NCBI RefSeq assembly: GCF_000021685.1
Contig: NC_011961.1
Coordinates: forward strand, 853,739-917,738
Reading direction: 5' to 3'
Length of the DNA stretch: 64,000 nucleotides
From: Thermomicrobium roseum DSM 5159
Lineage (GTDB): Bacteria; Chloroflexota; Chloroflexia; Thermomicrobiales; Thermomicrobiaceae
Part shown: piece after piece, positions 53,020 through 61,478 of the stretch
How positions within the stretch are numbered: position 1 is the stretch's first letter
Layout: each line of letters begins with the position of its first letter
Notes under the pieces: model-generated
Database searches by the model: none
The model's input: only the letters and a program-made list of their open reading frames with translations
What the model was told of the DNA's origin: nothing
Translations under genes and position numbers: made by a program

Positions 53020-54192
53020 ATGGACCACGAGGCAGCACTGGCACTGGCACGTCAAGTCGGTGAGATCGCCGCCGCTCATGCTGCAGAAGGGGAAGCGAAC
53101 GGCAGCTTACACCCGGATGTCGTCAACGCCATGGTCGAGACGGGGCTTATCAAGCTCCTGCGGCCGAAACTCTTTGGAGGCTATGAGCTGCAGCCCTGGA
53201 CATACGTGGAGGTGGTTCGGGAACTCGGGCGCTACGATCCCGCTGCGGCCTGGGTGTACAGCATCTTTGAGATTCACGAGTGGTGGCTGGCCTACGCGAA
53301 TCCAGCGCTGCAAGAAGAGATCTGGGGCGTGGAGCGGCCAGGGCTGATCGTCGACGCGATCGCACCGGTTGGGCGGGCCGAGCGCGTCGATGGCGGCTGG
53401 AAGGTAGCCGGCCGGTGGAAGTTCCTGAGCGGAATCGACTGGGCCGAGTGGGTGGCAGTGGACGCGCTCGCCCAGTTCCGCCCCGAGGGACCACCCGAGC
53501 CAGCGCTCTTCGTGCTCAAGAAGGACCAGGTCCGCGTGGAGCGTGATTGGAACGTCGTCGGCATGCGCGGAACCGCAAGCAATTCAGTCACCGTGGAGGA
53601 CGCGGTGGTTCCGGAACACCGCGTCCTTCCCCTCATGCCGGTGGCCAAAGGGGGAATTCCCTTCAATCCGAAGCTCCAGGATCGCCCGCTGTACCGAACA
53701 CAGTTCGTCCCGATGCTCGCCACCGCGATCTATGCTCCGGCATTGGGTGGGACTCAACGCGCCATCGAGCTGTATCGCGACTGGGTCGAGCAACGGATTC
53801 GACCCTATGCGCTGGGAGCACGGGAGAAAGAAGCACCGGCAGCACCGCTGACGCTGGCCGAAGCGAGCGTGCTCTTTGATGCCGTCCAAGCGCTCAGTTA
53901 CCACTACTGTCGGGAGCTGCAACGCCGAGGAGAGGCACGGCAGAGTCAGGACGACCCCGTCTTCCGCGCACGTTGCTTCGCGCAGCGGGCATGGATGAGC
54001 CGAACGTGCGCGACCATCGTGGAACGTCTGTTCCTGGCCAGCGGTGGCAGCGCGCTCTATGCCGACCACCCGCTGCAAAAGATCTGGCGCGACATTCACG
54101 CTGCAGCGCAACACGTTGCGGTGATCTACGAAGATGGCTTGGCCAGCCTCGGCCAGGTCCTGCTCGGCGGGCCAGGGCATCCACTGCTCTGA
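53020..54192 (+). CDS. HsaA-like flavin-dependent monooxygenase (acyl-CoA dehydrogenase fold)
   Basis: A 390-residue protein of acyl-CoA-dehydrogenase fold in the hydroxylase branch (HsaA, HpaH-like, IifC). Landmarks are GGYELQPWTYVEVVRELGRYDPAAAWVYSIFEIHEWWLA, WKVAGRWKFLSGIDWAEWVAVDA and GMRGTASNSVTVEDAVVPEHRV. These enzymes use reduced flavin from a separate reductase to ortho-hydroxylate phenols, giving catechols. No HsaB/HpaC-type reductase is seen in the window. Together with the extradiol and C-C hydrolase genes it forms an HsaA-HsaC-HsaD-like trio. Confidence 0.87.
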   Translation: MDHEAALALARQVGEIAAAHAAEGEANGSLHPDVVNAMVETGLIKLLRPKLFGGYELQPWTYVEVVRELGRYDPAAAWVYSIFEIHEWWLAYANPALQEEIWGVERPGLIVDAIAPVGRAERVDGGWKVAGRWKFLSGIDWAEWVAVDALAQFRPEGPPEPALFVLKKDQVRVERDWNVVGMRGTASNSVTVEDAVVPEHRVLPLMPVAKGGIPFNPKLQDRPLYRTQFVPMLATAIYAPALGGTQRAIELYRDWVEQRIRPYALGAREKEAPAAPLTLAEASVLFDAVQALSYHYCRELQRRGEARQSQDDPVFRARCFAQRAWMSRTCATIVERLFLASGGSALYADHPLQKIWRDIHAAAQHVAVIYEDGLASLGQVLLGGPGHPLL

Positions 54193-54204
54193 TGGGGGGC
54201 TACC

Positions 54205-55755
54205 ATGACGCAACCACTCACCGGCACAGAGTACCTCGAGAGCCTGCGCGATGGCCGCGAGGTCTGGATCTATGGCGAGCGTGTACGTGATGTCACGACT
54301 CACCCGGCTTTCCGCAACGCGGCGCGCATGCTCGCACGACTTTACGATGCCCTCCACGATTCCGCCCGGCAGGAAGACCTGCTTGCCCCGCTCGATGGTG
54401 AAGGGGGACGAACGCACGCTTTCTTCCGCGTGTTTCATGAGCCGGCTGATCTCGAGCGAGCGCTAGAGGCCGTAGCCGCGTGGCAGCGACTGACCTGGGG
54501 CTGGATGGGACGGACACCGGACTACAAGGCCAGTCTCGCTGCTACACTCGGCGCCTGGCCGGAGTACTTCGAGCCCTACGCGGAGAATGCACGCCGCTGG
54601 TATCGAGCTATCGCGCAGCGCGTCCTCTTCCTGAATCACGCTATCGTCAATCCGCCAGTCGATCGTCACCGGCCAGTCCATGAAGCAGCAGACGTCGTGC
54701 TGCACGTTGTCGAGGAAACCGAGCGCGGCATCGTGGTCAGTGGAGCCAAGGTCGTTGCCACTGGCTCGGCACTCACCCACTACAACTTCATCGCACATTA
54801 TGGCCCCATGCCGGTCCAGGACGAGCGCTTCGCGTTCGCCGCGCTCGTGCCGATGAATGTGCCAGGACTCAAGCTGATCTGCCGTCCCTCCTACGAAATG
54901 ACCGCAGCTGTGATGGGGAGCCCCTTTGACTATCCACTCTCGAGTCGATTCGATGAGAACGACGCCATCCTCGTCTTCGATCGTGTCGAGATTCCATGGG
55001 AAAACGTGTTTATCTATAGAGACCTCCAAAAGGCGAACACCTTCGTGCCAGCCACCGGCTTCCTCAACCGGGCACTCTTCCACGGCTGCGTGCGCTTAGC
55101 GGTCAAGCTGGACTTCCTGGTGGGGGCATTCCTCGAAGCGACCCACGTCGTCGGCACCGACGCCTTCCGGGGAGTCCAAGTCAATCTTGGTGAAGTGATC
55201 GCCTGGCGGCATCTCTTCTGGTCGCTCGCCTGGGCGATGGTCAAGCGACCTGATCCGGGGCCGAATGGAACGCTCCTTCCTAACCTCGAAGCCGGGCAGG
55301 CGTATCGCGTGCTGATGACGGTCGCTTATCCACGGATCCGCGACTTGATCGAGCGTACTCTGGCGAGTGCCCTCATTTACGCCAACTCGAATGCGGTCGA
55401 CTTCCTCGTTCCCGAGTTGCGTCCTTACCTCGACCGGTACCTCCGTGGGTCACATGGAACCGATGCGATCGGCAAGATGAAAATCATGAAGCTGCTCTGG
55501 GACGCGATCGGGAGCGAGTTCGGTAGCCGGCACGAGCTCTACGAGCGGAACTTCGCTGGCAACTATGAGAACGTGCGCCTGGAGACACTGCTTCTCGCAC
55601 AGTTGAGCGGGCTGACCCAGTCACTGCAAAACTTCGTCCGCGCATGCATGGATGAATACGACATCACTGGGTGGAAGGCAGCCGACCTGATCGACCCGAC
55701 CGATGTTAACGTCCCGCGCCAGCACCTCCAGCAACGAGCAGCGGAATCGGTGTAG
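54205..55755 (+). CDS. 4-Hydroxyphenylacetate 3-monooxygenase (HpaB) family oxygenase, copy 1
   Basis: A 516-residue HpaB-family two-component flavin monooxygenase subunit (E. coli HpaB is 520). The N-terminus TGTEYLESLRDGREVWIYGERVRDVTTHPAF is the family signature. Substrate-binding and flavin regions include NHAIVNPPVDRHRPVHEAADVVLHVVEETERGIVVSGAKVVATGSALTHYNFI and LSSRFDENDAILVFDRVEIPWENVFIY. It hydroxylates phenolic rings using FADH2 from a partner reductase. It is one of two copies in the operon. Adjacent genes are the HsaA-like enzyme (12 bp before) and the meta-cleavage hydrolase (9 bp after). Confidence 0.93.
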   Translation: MTQPLTGTEYLESLRDGREVWIYGERVRDVTTHPAFRNAARMLARLYDALHDSARQEDLLAPLDGEGGRTHAFFRVFHEPADLERALEAVAAWQRLTWGWMGRTPDYKASLAATLGAWPEYFEPYAENARRWYRAIAQRVLFLNHAIVNPPVDRHRPVHEAADVVLHVVEETERGIVVSGAKVVATGSALTHYNFIAHYGPMPVQDERFAFAALVPMNVPGLKLICRPSYEMTAAVMGSPFDYPLSSRFDENDAILVFDRVEIPWENVFIYRDLQKANTFVPATGFLNRALFHGCVRLAVKLDFLVGAFLEATHVVGTDAFRGVQVNLGEVIAWRHLFWSLAWAMVKRPDPGPNGTLLPNLEAGQAYRVLMTVAYPRIRDLIERTLASALIYANSNAVDFLVPELRPYLDRYLRGSHGTDAIGKMKIMKLLWDAIGSEFGSRHELYERNFAGNYENVRLETLLLAQLSGLTQSLQNFVRACMDEYDITGWKAADLIDPTDVNVPRQHLQQRAAESV

Positions 55756-55764
55756 GGGGACCGC

Positions 55765-56622
55765 ATGACCACACGAGTCACGATCTGGGGTGAGTTGATC
55801 GGACTACCGATCCGACAGTACTACGTCCAGGCCGGCGGCATCCGGACCCGCGTCCTGGAAGGCGGTGACGGCCCAGCACTCGTCTTTATCCATGGGACAG
55901 GCGGGCACCTAGAGGCATATGCACGAAACTTCGCTGGCCTGACACCGTACTTCCGGATGATCACCTATGATATGGTGGGACACGGTTACTCCGAGAAACC
56001 GGATCGCCCGTACACTCCCGATTACCTCGCGGAGCACCTGATCGGGCTGCTCGATGCGCTGGGAATCGAGCGTGCTCATCTCTCCGGTGAATCCTTGGGA
56101 GGGTGGGTGGCAGCGTGGGCAGCAGCCCATTTTCCCGAGCGGGTGGATCGGCTGATCCTCAACACGCCGGGGAACATTACGAATAAGCCGGACGTGATGC
56201 AGCGCGTGAAGGAGTCGAGCCTGAAAGCGGTCCGCGAGGCTTCATACGAAACAGTACGCGCTCGCTTGGAATGGTTGTTCTACGACAAGAGCCAGGTCAC
56301 CGACGAACTCGTGGCTATTCGCTTCCGGATCTATACCCAGCCGGGGTTCGAGCGGGCAATGGAAAACATCGTCGCGGTGCAAGATTGGGAGATTCGCAAG
56401 CAGTATGCGTGGAGTCCATCCTGGTGCAACAAGATCCGCGCCCGCACCCTGTTGCTCTGGACCGATCATGATCCCACGGGGGGACTGGACGAGGCAGAAC
56501 TCCTCCTCCAGTGGATTCCGGGAAGTCGGCTCCACGTCATTCGCGACGCCGGCCACTGGCCACAGTGGGAAAAGCCGGAGGAATTCAACGAGGTGCACCG
56601 GTCGTTCCTCCTCGGAGAGTGA
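55765..56622 (+). CDS. Meta-cleavage product hydrolase (alpha/beta hydrolase)
   Basis: A 285-residue alpha/beta hydrolase of the BphD/HsaD/TodF C-C hydrolase group. The oxyanion region is LVFIHGTGGHLEAYARNFAGL, the nucleophile is S110 in LSGESLGGWVAAWAAAHFPERVDRLILNTPG, and the Asp and His are in LLLWTDHDPTGGLDEAE and RDAGHWPQWEKPEEF. It would split 2-hydroxy-6-oxo-dienoates formed by extradiol ring cleavage into an acid and 2-hydroxypentadienoate. The position between two HpaB genes and upstream of two extradiol dioxygenases fits this. Confidence 0.9.
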   Translation: MTTRVTIWGELIGLPIRQYYVQAGGIRTRVLEGGDGPALVFIHGTGGHLEAYARNFAGLTPYFRMITYDMVGHGYSEKPDRPYTPDYLAEHLIGLLDALGIERAHLSGESLGGWVAAWAAAHFPERVDRLILNTPGNITNKPDVMQRVKESSLKAVREASYETVRARLEWLFYDKSQVTDELVAIRFRIYTQPGFERAMENIVAVQDWEIRKQYAWSPSWCNKIRARTLLLWTDHDPTGGLDEAELLLQWIPGSRLHVIRDAGHWPQWEKPEEFNEVHRSFLLGE

Positions 56623-56658
56623 GACAGCGTAAGAGCCGAACGATACGGAGGATTACCC

Positions 56659-58137
56659 ATGGGAGCACGGACGGGCAAGGAATACCTGGAGCGGCTTTCC
56701 CGACACAGTCCAGAGGTCTGGATCGGGGGCGAGCGTATCACCGACGTGACGAAGCATCCGGCCACCGCACCTGCGGCGCGCGAACTCGCGCGGCTCTATG
56801 ACCTGCAGCACCGCGATGATGTGCGGGACTTCATGCTGTTCCCCTCTCCGACAACTGGAGAGCCGGTTTCGACGCAATTCCTCCTTCCCCGGACACACGA
56901 AGATCTCCTCAAGCGGCGGAAGATGCACAAGCTGTGGGCTGACGCAACCTTCGGGCTGATGGGTCGGACAACCGACTTCATCGGCGCGATGCTTACTGCC
57001 TGGTGCGCGAGTGCTCGCTTCTTCGGTGAAAGCGCGGACCGGGTACGGGCATACTTCGCGTATGTGCGGGACAACGACCTCTTCCTGACACACGCACTCG
57101 CCGACCCACCGGTCGACCGCAGCAAACCGCCGCATGCGCAACCGGATCCCTTCACGTACTTGGGTGTCGTCCGGGAAACGGAGGACGGTTTGATCGTCCG
57201 AGGCGCCAAGATGCTGGCGACTGCGGGTCCGTATGCAGACGAGATTCTGGTATGGCCGTTCTCACTGCGCCGGTACACCCCGGAAGACGCCCGCTACGCG
57301 ATCGCTTTTGCGATCCCGACTGACAGCCCGGGGCTTCGCTTCATCTGCCGTGAGCCGTATGGGGGCACGGATATTTTCGATCATCCTCTCGGATCACGCT
57401 TCGACGAGATGGACGCAGTCGCTGTTTTCGATGATGTGCTGGTACCGTGGGAACGCGTCTTCATCAACCAAGACTGGGAGCGGGTGAATCGCATCTGGGA
57501 GATCAATTCCAATGCGTTCACTGGTCATCAGACCAGTATCCGGCTCCTTTCCAAGCTCCAGTTCATTGCGGGGCTCGCGTACCGAGGTACCCAGATGGTG
57601 CAGACCGATCAGTTCCCCCACGTACGGGATGCGATCGGCGAGATCACCACGTACATCGAGCTGACGAAGGCTGCCATCATCGCGAGTGAGACCGAGGCGC
57701 AGCCCAACGAGGACGGAATTCTCTTCCCGAACGTTCGCCCGCTCTTCGCTATCCGCAACTCCGGGAACCGGTGGTACCCACGTGTCCGCGAACTCTTGCA
57801 GCTGATCTTCGCGGGGAGCTTGCTGTACACGCCAGCCCGGGCTGACGCGTTCGCTTCACCGATTCGGGAGGATATCGACAAGTACATGCGGGCGGCAGAA
57901 GCATCTGCTGAGGAACGGGCCAAGTTGTTCAAGGTCGCGTACGATCTTGCCGTTTCCAGCTTCGGAGGACGTCACGAACTGTACGAGCGGTTCTACGCGG
58001 GAGATCCGATGTTCCTCCGGATCAATACACAGTATCTCCTGTACGACTTCTCGGAACCGCTGAAGCTGCTCGATGATTTGCTGTCATCGTACTCGTTGCA
58101 AGACGCACTCAACCAGCTGCGTGGGGGAGTTGCATGA
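56659..58137 (+). CDS. HpaB family flavin monooxygenase, copy 2
   Basis: A 492-residue HpaB-family oxygenase, paralogous to the 54205 gene but clearly diverged (start TGKEYLERLSRHSPEVWIGGERITDVTKHPAT). Shared landmarks are LTHALADPPVDRSKPPHAQPDPFTYLGVVRETEDGLIVRGAKMLATAGPYADEILVWPF and LGSRFDEMDAVAVFDDVLVPWERVFI. The C-terminal SSFGGRHELYERFYAGDP matches copy 1 SEFGSRHELYERNFAGN. The two copies may act on successive phenols or form a mixed oligomer. The stop overlaps the next start by four bases. Confidence 0.93.
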   Translation: MGARTGKEYLERLSRHSPEVWIGGERITDVTKHPATAPAARELARLYDLQHRDDVRDFMLFPSPTTGEPVSTQFLLPRTHEDLLKRRKMHKLWADATFGLMGRTTDFIGAMLTAWCASARFFGESADRVRAYFAYVRDNDLFLTHALADPPVDRSKPPHAQPDPFTYLGVVRETEDGLIVRGAKMLATAGPYADEILVWPFSLRRYTPEDARYAIAFAIPTDSPGLRFICREPYGGTDIFDHPLGSRFDEMDAVAVFDDVLVPWERVFINQDWERVNRIWEINSNAFTGHQTSIRLLSKLQFIAGLAYRGTQMVQTDQFPHVRDAIGEITTYIELTKAAIIASETEAQPNEDGILFPNVRPLFAIRNSGNRWYPRVRELLQLIFAGSLLYTPARADAFASPIREDIDKYMRAAEASAEERAKLFKVAYDLAVSSFGGRHELYERFYAGDPMFLRINTQYLLYDFSEPLKLLDDLLSSYSLQDALNQLRGGVA

Positions 58138-58997
58138 GACGCTTGAATGGCCGCACTGCGCTCGTTACCGCTGCGACGCGAGGTATCGGACTGGCGGTCG
58201 CGAAGCGCTTCGTCGACGAAGGAGCGACAGTGTATCTACTGGCCCGTGACGCAGAACGCGCTCAGCAGGCGGTCAGCAGCATCGGGGCAGCAGGGTTCGT
58301 GCTCGCGGACCTCGAGCAGCCTGCTGCGGTCGAAGCAGCAGTGGACGAAGTACTGGCACGCGTCGGCCGAGTCGATATCCTCTTCCACAACACGGGTGGT
58401 CCCCGGCCTGGGCGATTTCTCGATCTCACTGTCTCCGACTGGGAGAGAGCGGTTAGCCATATTTTGTACAGCGCCATCATCCTCACCCGAGGCGTTTTGC
58501 CAGGGATGCTGGCCAACCGCTGGGGGAGACTGATCTATTCGACATCGTCCGGCGTCATCACGCCTCTTCCGCTGCTCCACCTCTCGAACGTCGTACGCAG
58601 TGCGGTCGCTGCGCTTGCCGGCTCGCTGGCACCAGAGGTCGGTCCGTACGGGGTAACGACGCATGTGCTGGCTCCGGGGCATATCGTCACGGAACGCCAG
58701 CAGGAGATGCAGCGGTACCGTGCCGAGCGAGAGGGCATGCCTCTCGACGAATACCGAAAGCGTGAGCAGGGAGCGATCGCCGTTGCCCGCTTCGGTCGCC
58801 CCGAGGAGGTAGCCGCCTTAGCTGCCTTCCTCGCGTCTGACGAGGCTGGTTATTTGACCGGACAGATTCATGCCATCGACGGCGGGTTCAGCCGGATGGT
58901 GCCAGTCTACTCGGAGATCTACACGCGAGAGATCGTAGGAGTACAGCAATGGGTGACGAGCGACTCGCTGGTTACCTCGAGCGACTCCGGCGCATGA
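58134..58997 (+). CDS. SDR-family protein lacking the catalytic Tyr/Lys
   Basis: A 287-residue short-chain dehydrogenase fold. The cofactor loop is TAATRGIG and the later NTGG corresponds to the NNAG motif. The catalytic Ser is present (LIYSTSSGVI), but where YxxxK is expected the sequence is LLHLSNVVRSAVAALAGSLAPEVGPYGVTTHVLAPGHIVTER. The Tyr is replaced by Leu and the Lys by Val, with Arg next. The LSN-type variant occurs in a known SDR subgroup whose reaction is unclear. It is translationally coupled to HpaB copy 2. Its C-terminal 49 bp overlap the cupin gene. Confidence 0.82.
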   Translation: MRRLNGRTALVTAATRGIGLAVAKRFVDEGATVYLLARDAERAQQAVSSIGAAGFVLADLEQPAAVEAAVDEVLARVGRVDILFHNTGGPRPGRFLDLTVSDWERAVSHILYSAIILTRGVLPGMLANRWGRLIYSTSSGVITPLPLLHLSNVVRSAVAALAGSLAPEVGPYGVTTHVLAPGHIVTERQQEMQRYRAEREGMPLDEYRKREQGAIAVARFGRPEEVAALAAFLASDEAGYLTGQIHAIDGGFSRMVPVYSEIYTREIVGVQQWVTSDSLVTSSDSGA

Positions 58998-59449
58998 AGT
59001 CGTTCGATCCGGATCGAGAGCTTCCCGAGCACCTAGTCCTGTCAGAGGATGATGCGATCTGGCTCGATCCGGCGGTCACGGGGAATCCCTCGCGTATCGG
59101 CGCGTTGCCTCGCTTACCAACCAATACTCTGGACATCTTCCTCCAGGAGATTCCGCCCGGGGCAGCGACGGACTTGCAACGCCACCCGCATGAGACCATC
59201 CATATCGTGCTCAGCGGTGCTGGTTATTCCGAGATCGGTGAACGAGTGGTCGAATGGCGGACTGGGTGTTTCATCTATACACCCCCGTGGGCCTGGCACC
59301 GGCACTACAACACCAGCGATGAGACCGCTCGCATGATCGGTGTGGAAAACTCGAAGCTTCTCGAACACCTCGGGGTCGCCCGCCGCGAGAGTCTCGGTAG
59401 CATCTCGTACCGGGACCGGTTGCAAGCGGGGGAGTCGAAGACACACTGA
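58949..59449 (+). CDS. Cupin-domain protein
   Basis: A 166-residue single cupin. Metal-motif 1 is RHPHETIHIVLSGAGYSEIGE (His, His and the spaced Glu/His pattern), and motif 2 is TGCFIYTPPWAWHRHYNTSD (closing His). A short helical N-terminus precedes it. Cupins of this type can be dioxygenases, isomerases or sensors; no further assignment is possible. AGGAG lies 7 bases before the ATG, which supports the start despite the 49-bp overlap with the SDR gene. It sits directly before the extradiol dioxygenases. Confidence 0.8.
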   Translation: MGDERLAGYLERLRRMKSFDPDRELPEHLVLSEDDAIWLDPAVTGNPSRIGALPRLPTNTLDIFLQEIPPGAATDLQRHPHETIHIVLSGAGYSEIGERVVEWRTGCFIYTPPWAWHRHYNTSDETARMIGVENSKLLEHLGVARRESLGSISYRDRLQAGESKTH

Positions 59450-59498
59450 GTGCGGCAACGATGGTCGGTTGGTCGTAGATCAACAAGGGAGGTACGCG

Positions 59499-60398
59499 AT
59501 GGCACTCCAAAAGCTCGCTCATGTCGAGATCCGTGTGCAGGATCCGGACCGGGCGTTGACGTTCTATCGCGACGTGATGGGCTTGGTCCCCCTCGGGCAA
59601 AGCGGGAGTACCCATTACTTCGGGTGCGGACTCGACGAGAACTTCGACCTGGCGGTCACTCCAGGCGGGACCGGCGTTGCTCACTTCGCGTTCCAGGTCG
59701 ATACTGAAGAAGATCTTGCTCACTACCGGCAACGCCTGCAGCAAGCTGGGATTCAGTGCGAGGAGCGGCAAGACAGCGAGCCAGGAGTCATACGAGCACT
59801 GCGCTTCACCTTGCCCACCGGACATGTCATGGAACTCGTACTGGTGAAGGACCGCCGACCCTACCTGCGACCGGCGGCGCCTGCTCTGCGCGAGCGCCTT
59901 GCAGGGGTCACACCAGATGACATCGATCACGTGACACTCTCCGTCCATGCACCCCAGGTGCGCACGCTTGCCGAGTTCCTGCGAGACGTGCTGGACTTCA
60001 AGATCTCCGACATCTTCCAGCCTGCTCCCGACGTCTGGGCTGCAGTGTGGACACGCGTCGGCGAGTGGCACCATGACCTGGCAATGATCGGTGCACCCGA
60101 ACCTTCGTGGACGCTGCATCACGTGGCATGGACCTTCGAAAGCATCGACCACATCAAGCGCATGCTCGACCGGGCAAGTGCCACTGGTATCAAGGTCGAG
60201 TACGGGTTGGGTCGGCATGCCCTGGGCAGCAACCTCTACGCGTACCTCATCGAGCCAGGTGGGAACCGCTTCGAGCTGACGGGCGAAATGCCTCGAGCGG
60301 TCGAGCATGCCAGTGCCCCCTTGATCTGGACTGATTTTCCCGAGGCAGCGAGCGCCTGGGGAGTCCTGCCGCCGGAATCGTTTGGGCACGGCAGCTGA
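59499..60398 (+). CDS. Extradiol (catechol 2,3-type) dioxygenase 1, VOC superfamily
   Basis: A 299-residue two-domain vicinal-oxygen-chelate dioxygenase. The iron ligands in the C-terminal domain are H144 (DIDHVTLSV), H207/H208 (TLHHVAWTF) and E259 (GNRFEL). The N-terminal domain begins LQKLAHVEIRVQDPDRALTFYRDVMGLV. It opens a catechol next to the diol (meta cleavage). AAGGGAGG precedes ATG 59499; the longer frame to 59340 lies inside the cupin gene and is rejected. A second, different extradiol enzyme follows 52 bp downstream. Confidence 0.92.
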   Translation: MALQKLAHVEIRVQDPDRALTFYRDVMGLVPLGQSGSTHYFGCGLDENFDLAVTPGGTGVAHFAFQVDTEEDLAHYRQRLQQAGIQCEERQDSEPGVIRALRFTLPTGHVMELVLVKDRRPYLRPAAPALRERLAGVTPDDIDHVTLSVHAPQVRTLAEFLRDVLDFKISDIFQPAPDVWAAVWTRVGEWHHDLAMIGAPEPSWTLHHVAWTFESIDHIKRMLDRASATGIKVEYGLGRHALGSNLYAYLIEPGGNRFELTGEMPRAVEHASAPLIWTDFPEAASAWGVLPPESFGHGS

Positions 60399-60450
60399 TC
60401 CGGAACGATCAGCTCGAGCATAGCTGGACGGCAGGGGAGAGGAGGCCGCG

Positions 60451-61416
60451 ATGGGACGCCCTCAGGAGGCTTTCCGCATCTTACGCCTCGGACACTGTGT
60501 GCTGCGAGTGCGCGACTTGTCAGCCGCTCGCTCTTTCTACGTCGATGTGCTCGGCTTTGTCCCCGCCCTCGAAGAGCGAGACGCGCTCTACGTTCGGGGG
60601 ATCGCGGACTTCGATCTATGGACGCTCGGGCTCGTCCAAGCGGACGAGCCCGGGCTCGATCACTTCGCTCTCCGGGTGGAGTACCCCGACGATCTCGATG
60701 CACTCGAGGAGCTGCACCGCACACTCGGCGTCCCAGTCACACGGGTCGAGGCAGGGCGAGAGCCAGGCCAAGGGGAAGCGCTGCGGGTTCGCACGCCGGA
60801 CGGGCATCCGGTGGAGTTCTATCACCACATGGAGCAAGTGCCAGTCTACGACGACCGCGGCCGCGTGCGGCTCCCGATGCGGTCGACTCATCGGTTCCGG
60901 GGTATTCCACCGATGTTCATCGACCATATGAACTTGCGCGTCGAGGATCCCGACGCATCACTCACCTACTGGCGGGATCGCCTTCGCTTCAGTATTTCGG
61001 AGTACACTGTCCGCGACGGAAAGACCTTCGCGGCGTGGCTGCGACGACGGCGTGGTACGCACGACGTTGCCGTGGTCCGTTCAACTGGTCCGTCGCTTCA
61101 CCATGTTGCCTATCACGTCGGTGAACCGGCTGACGTGATGCGAACAGCCGATCTCTTGGCCGATGCCGGATTCCGAGCGCAGATCGACTTCGGCCCAGGA
61201 CGACACGGTTTGAGCAACGCTTTCTTCATTTACGTCCGTGATCCCTCAGGAAATCGTCTCGAAATTTATATGGGCGACTACCAACGCGACCTGGACGCGG
61301 AACCGATCCGCTGGGAGTGGGAGGATTACGACGAAGGTGGACGCTTGTGGTGGTCGCCCGAGTATCCAGCACGTTTCTTGGAAACCACACCGGTCAACCC
61401 CAGTTGGCCCCTTTGA
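60451..61416 (+). CDS. Extradiol dioxygenase 2 (homoprotocatechuate-type), VOC superfamily
   Basis: A 321-residue VOC extradiol dioxygenase, closer in style to class I homoprotocatechuate 2,3-dioxygenases. PDGHPVEFYHHMEQVPVYDDRGRVRLPMRSTHRFRGIPPMFIDHMNLRVEDPDASLTYWRDRLRFSISEYT is a typical linker. Iron ligands are H159, H217/H218 and E271 (GNRLEIYMGDY). The two extradiol enzymes differ enough to suggest different catechols (for example catechol versus arylalkanoate-type catechol). It is the last gene of the operon, followed by a hairpin. Confidence 0.92.
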   Translation: MGRPQEAFRILRLGHCVLRVRDLSAARSFYVDVLGFVPALEERDALYVRGIADFDLWTLGLVQADEPGLDHFALRVEYPDDLDALEELHRTLGVPVTRVEAGREPGQGEALRVRTPDGHPVEFYHHMEQVPVYDDRGRVRLPMRSTHRFRGIPPMFIDHMNLRVEDPDASLTYWRDRLRFSISEYTVRDGKTFAAWLRRRRGTHDVAVVRSTGPSLHHVAYHVGEPADVMRTADLLADAGFRAQIDFGPGRHGLSNAFFIYVRDPSGNRLEIYMGDYQRDLDAEPIRWEWEDYDEGGRLWWSPEYPARFLETTPVNPSWPL

Positions 61417-61438
61417 CTTCACAACCTCCCTCACCGGG

Positions 61439-61470
61439 GAGGGCGGCTCGCCGTGAGGCGAGCCACCCTC
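61439..61470. terminator. Bidirectional hairpin between convergent genes
   Basis: GAGGG-C-GGCTCGCC, loop GTGA, then GGCGAGCC-A-CCCTC gives a 14-position stem with a single mismatch. It lies 22 bp after the catabolic operon and 8 bp after the helicase gene on the opposite strand. No strong T-run follows, so termination efficiency is uncertain. Confidence 0.65.
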
Positions 61471-61478
61471 TCGATATG

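Noticed and set aside
59340..59498. N-terminal extension of extradiol dioxygenase 1
   Set aside because: Lies within the cupin gene in another frame and lacks family similarity; GGGAGG before ATG 59499 decides the start.
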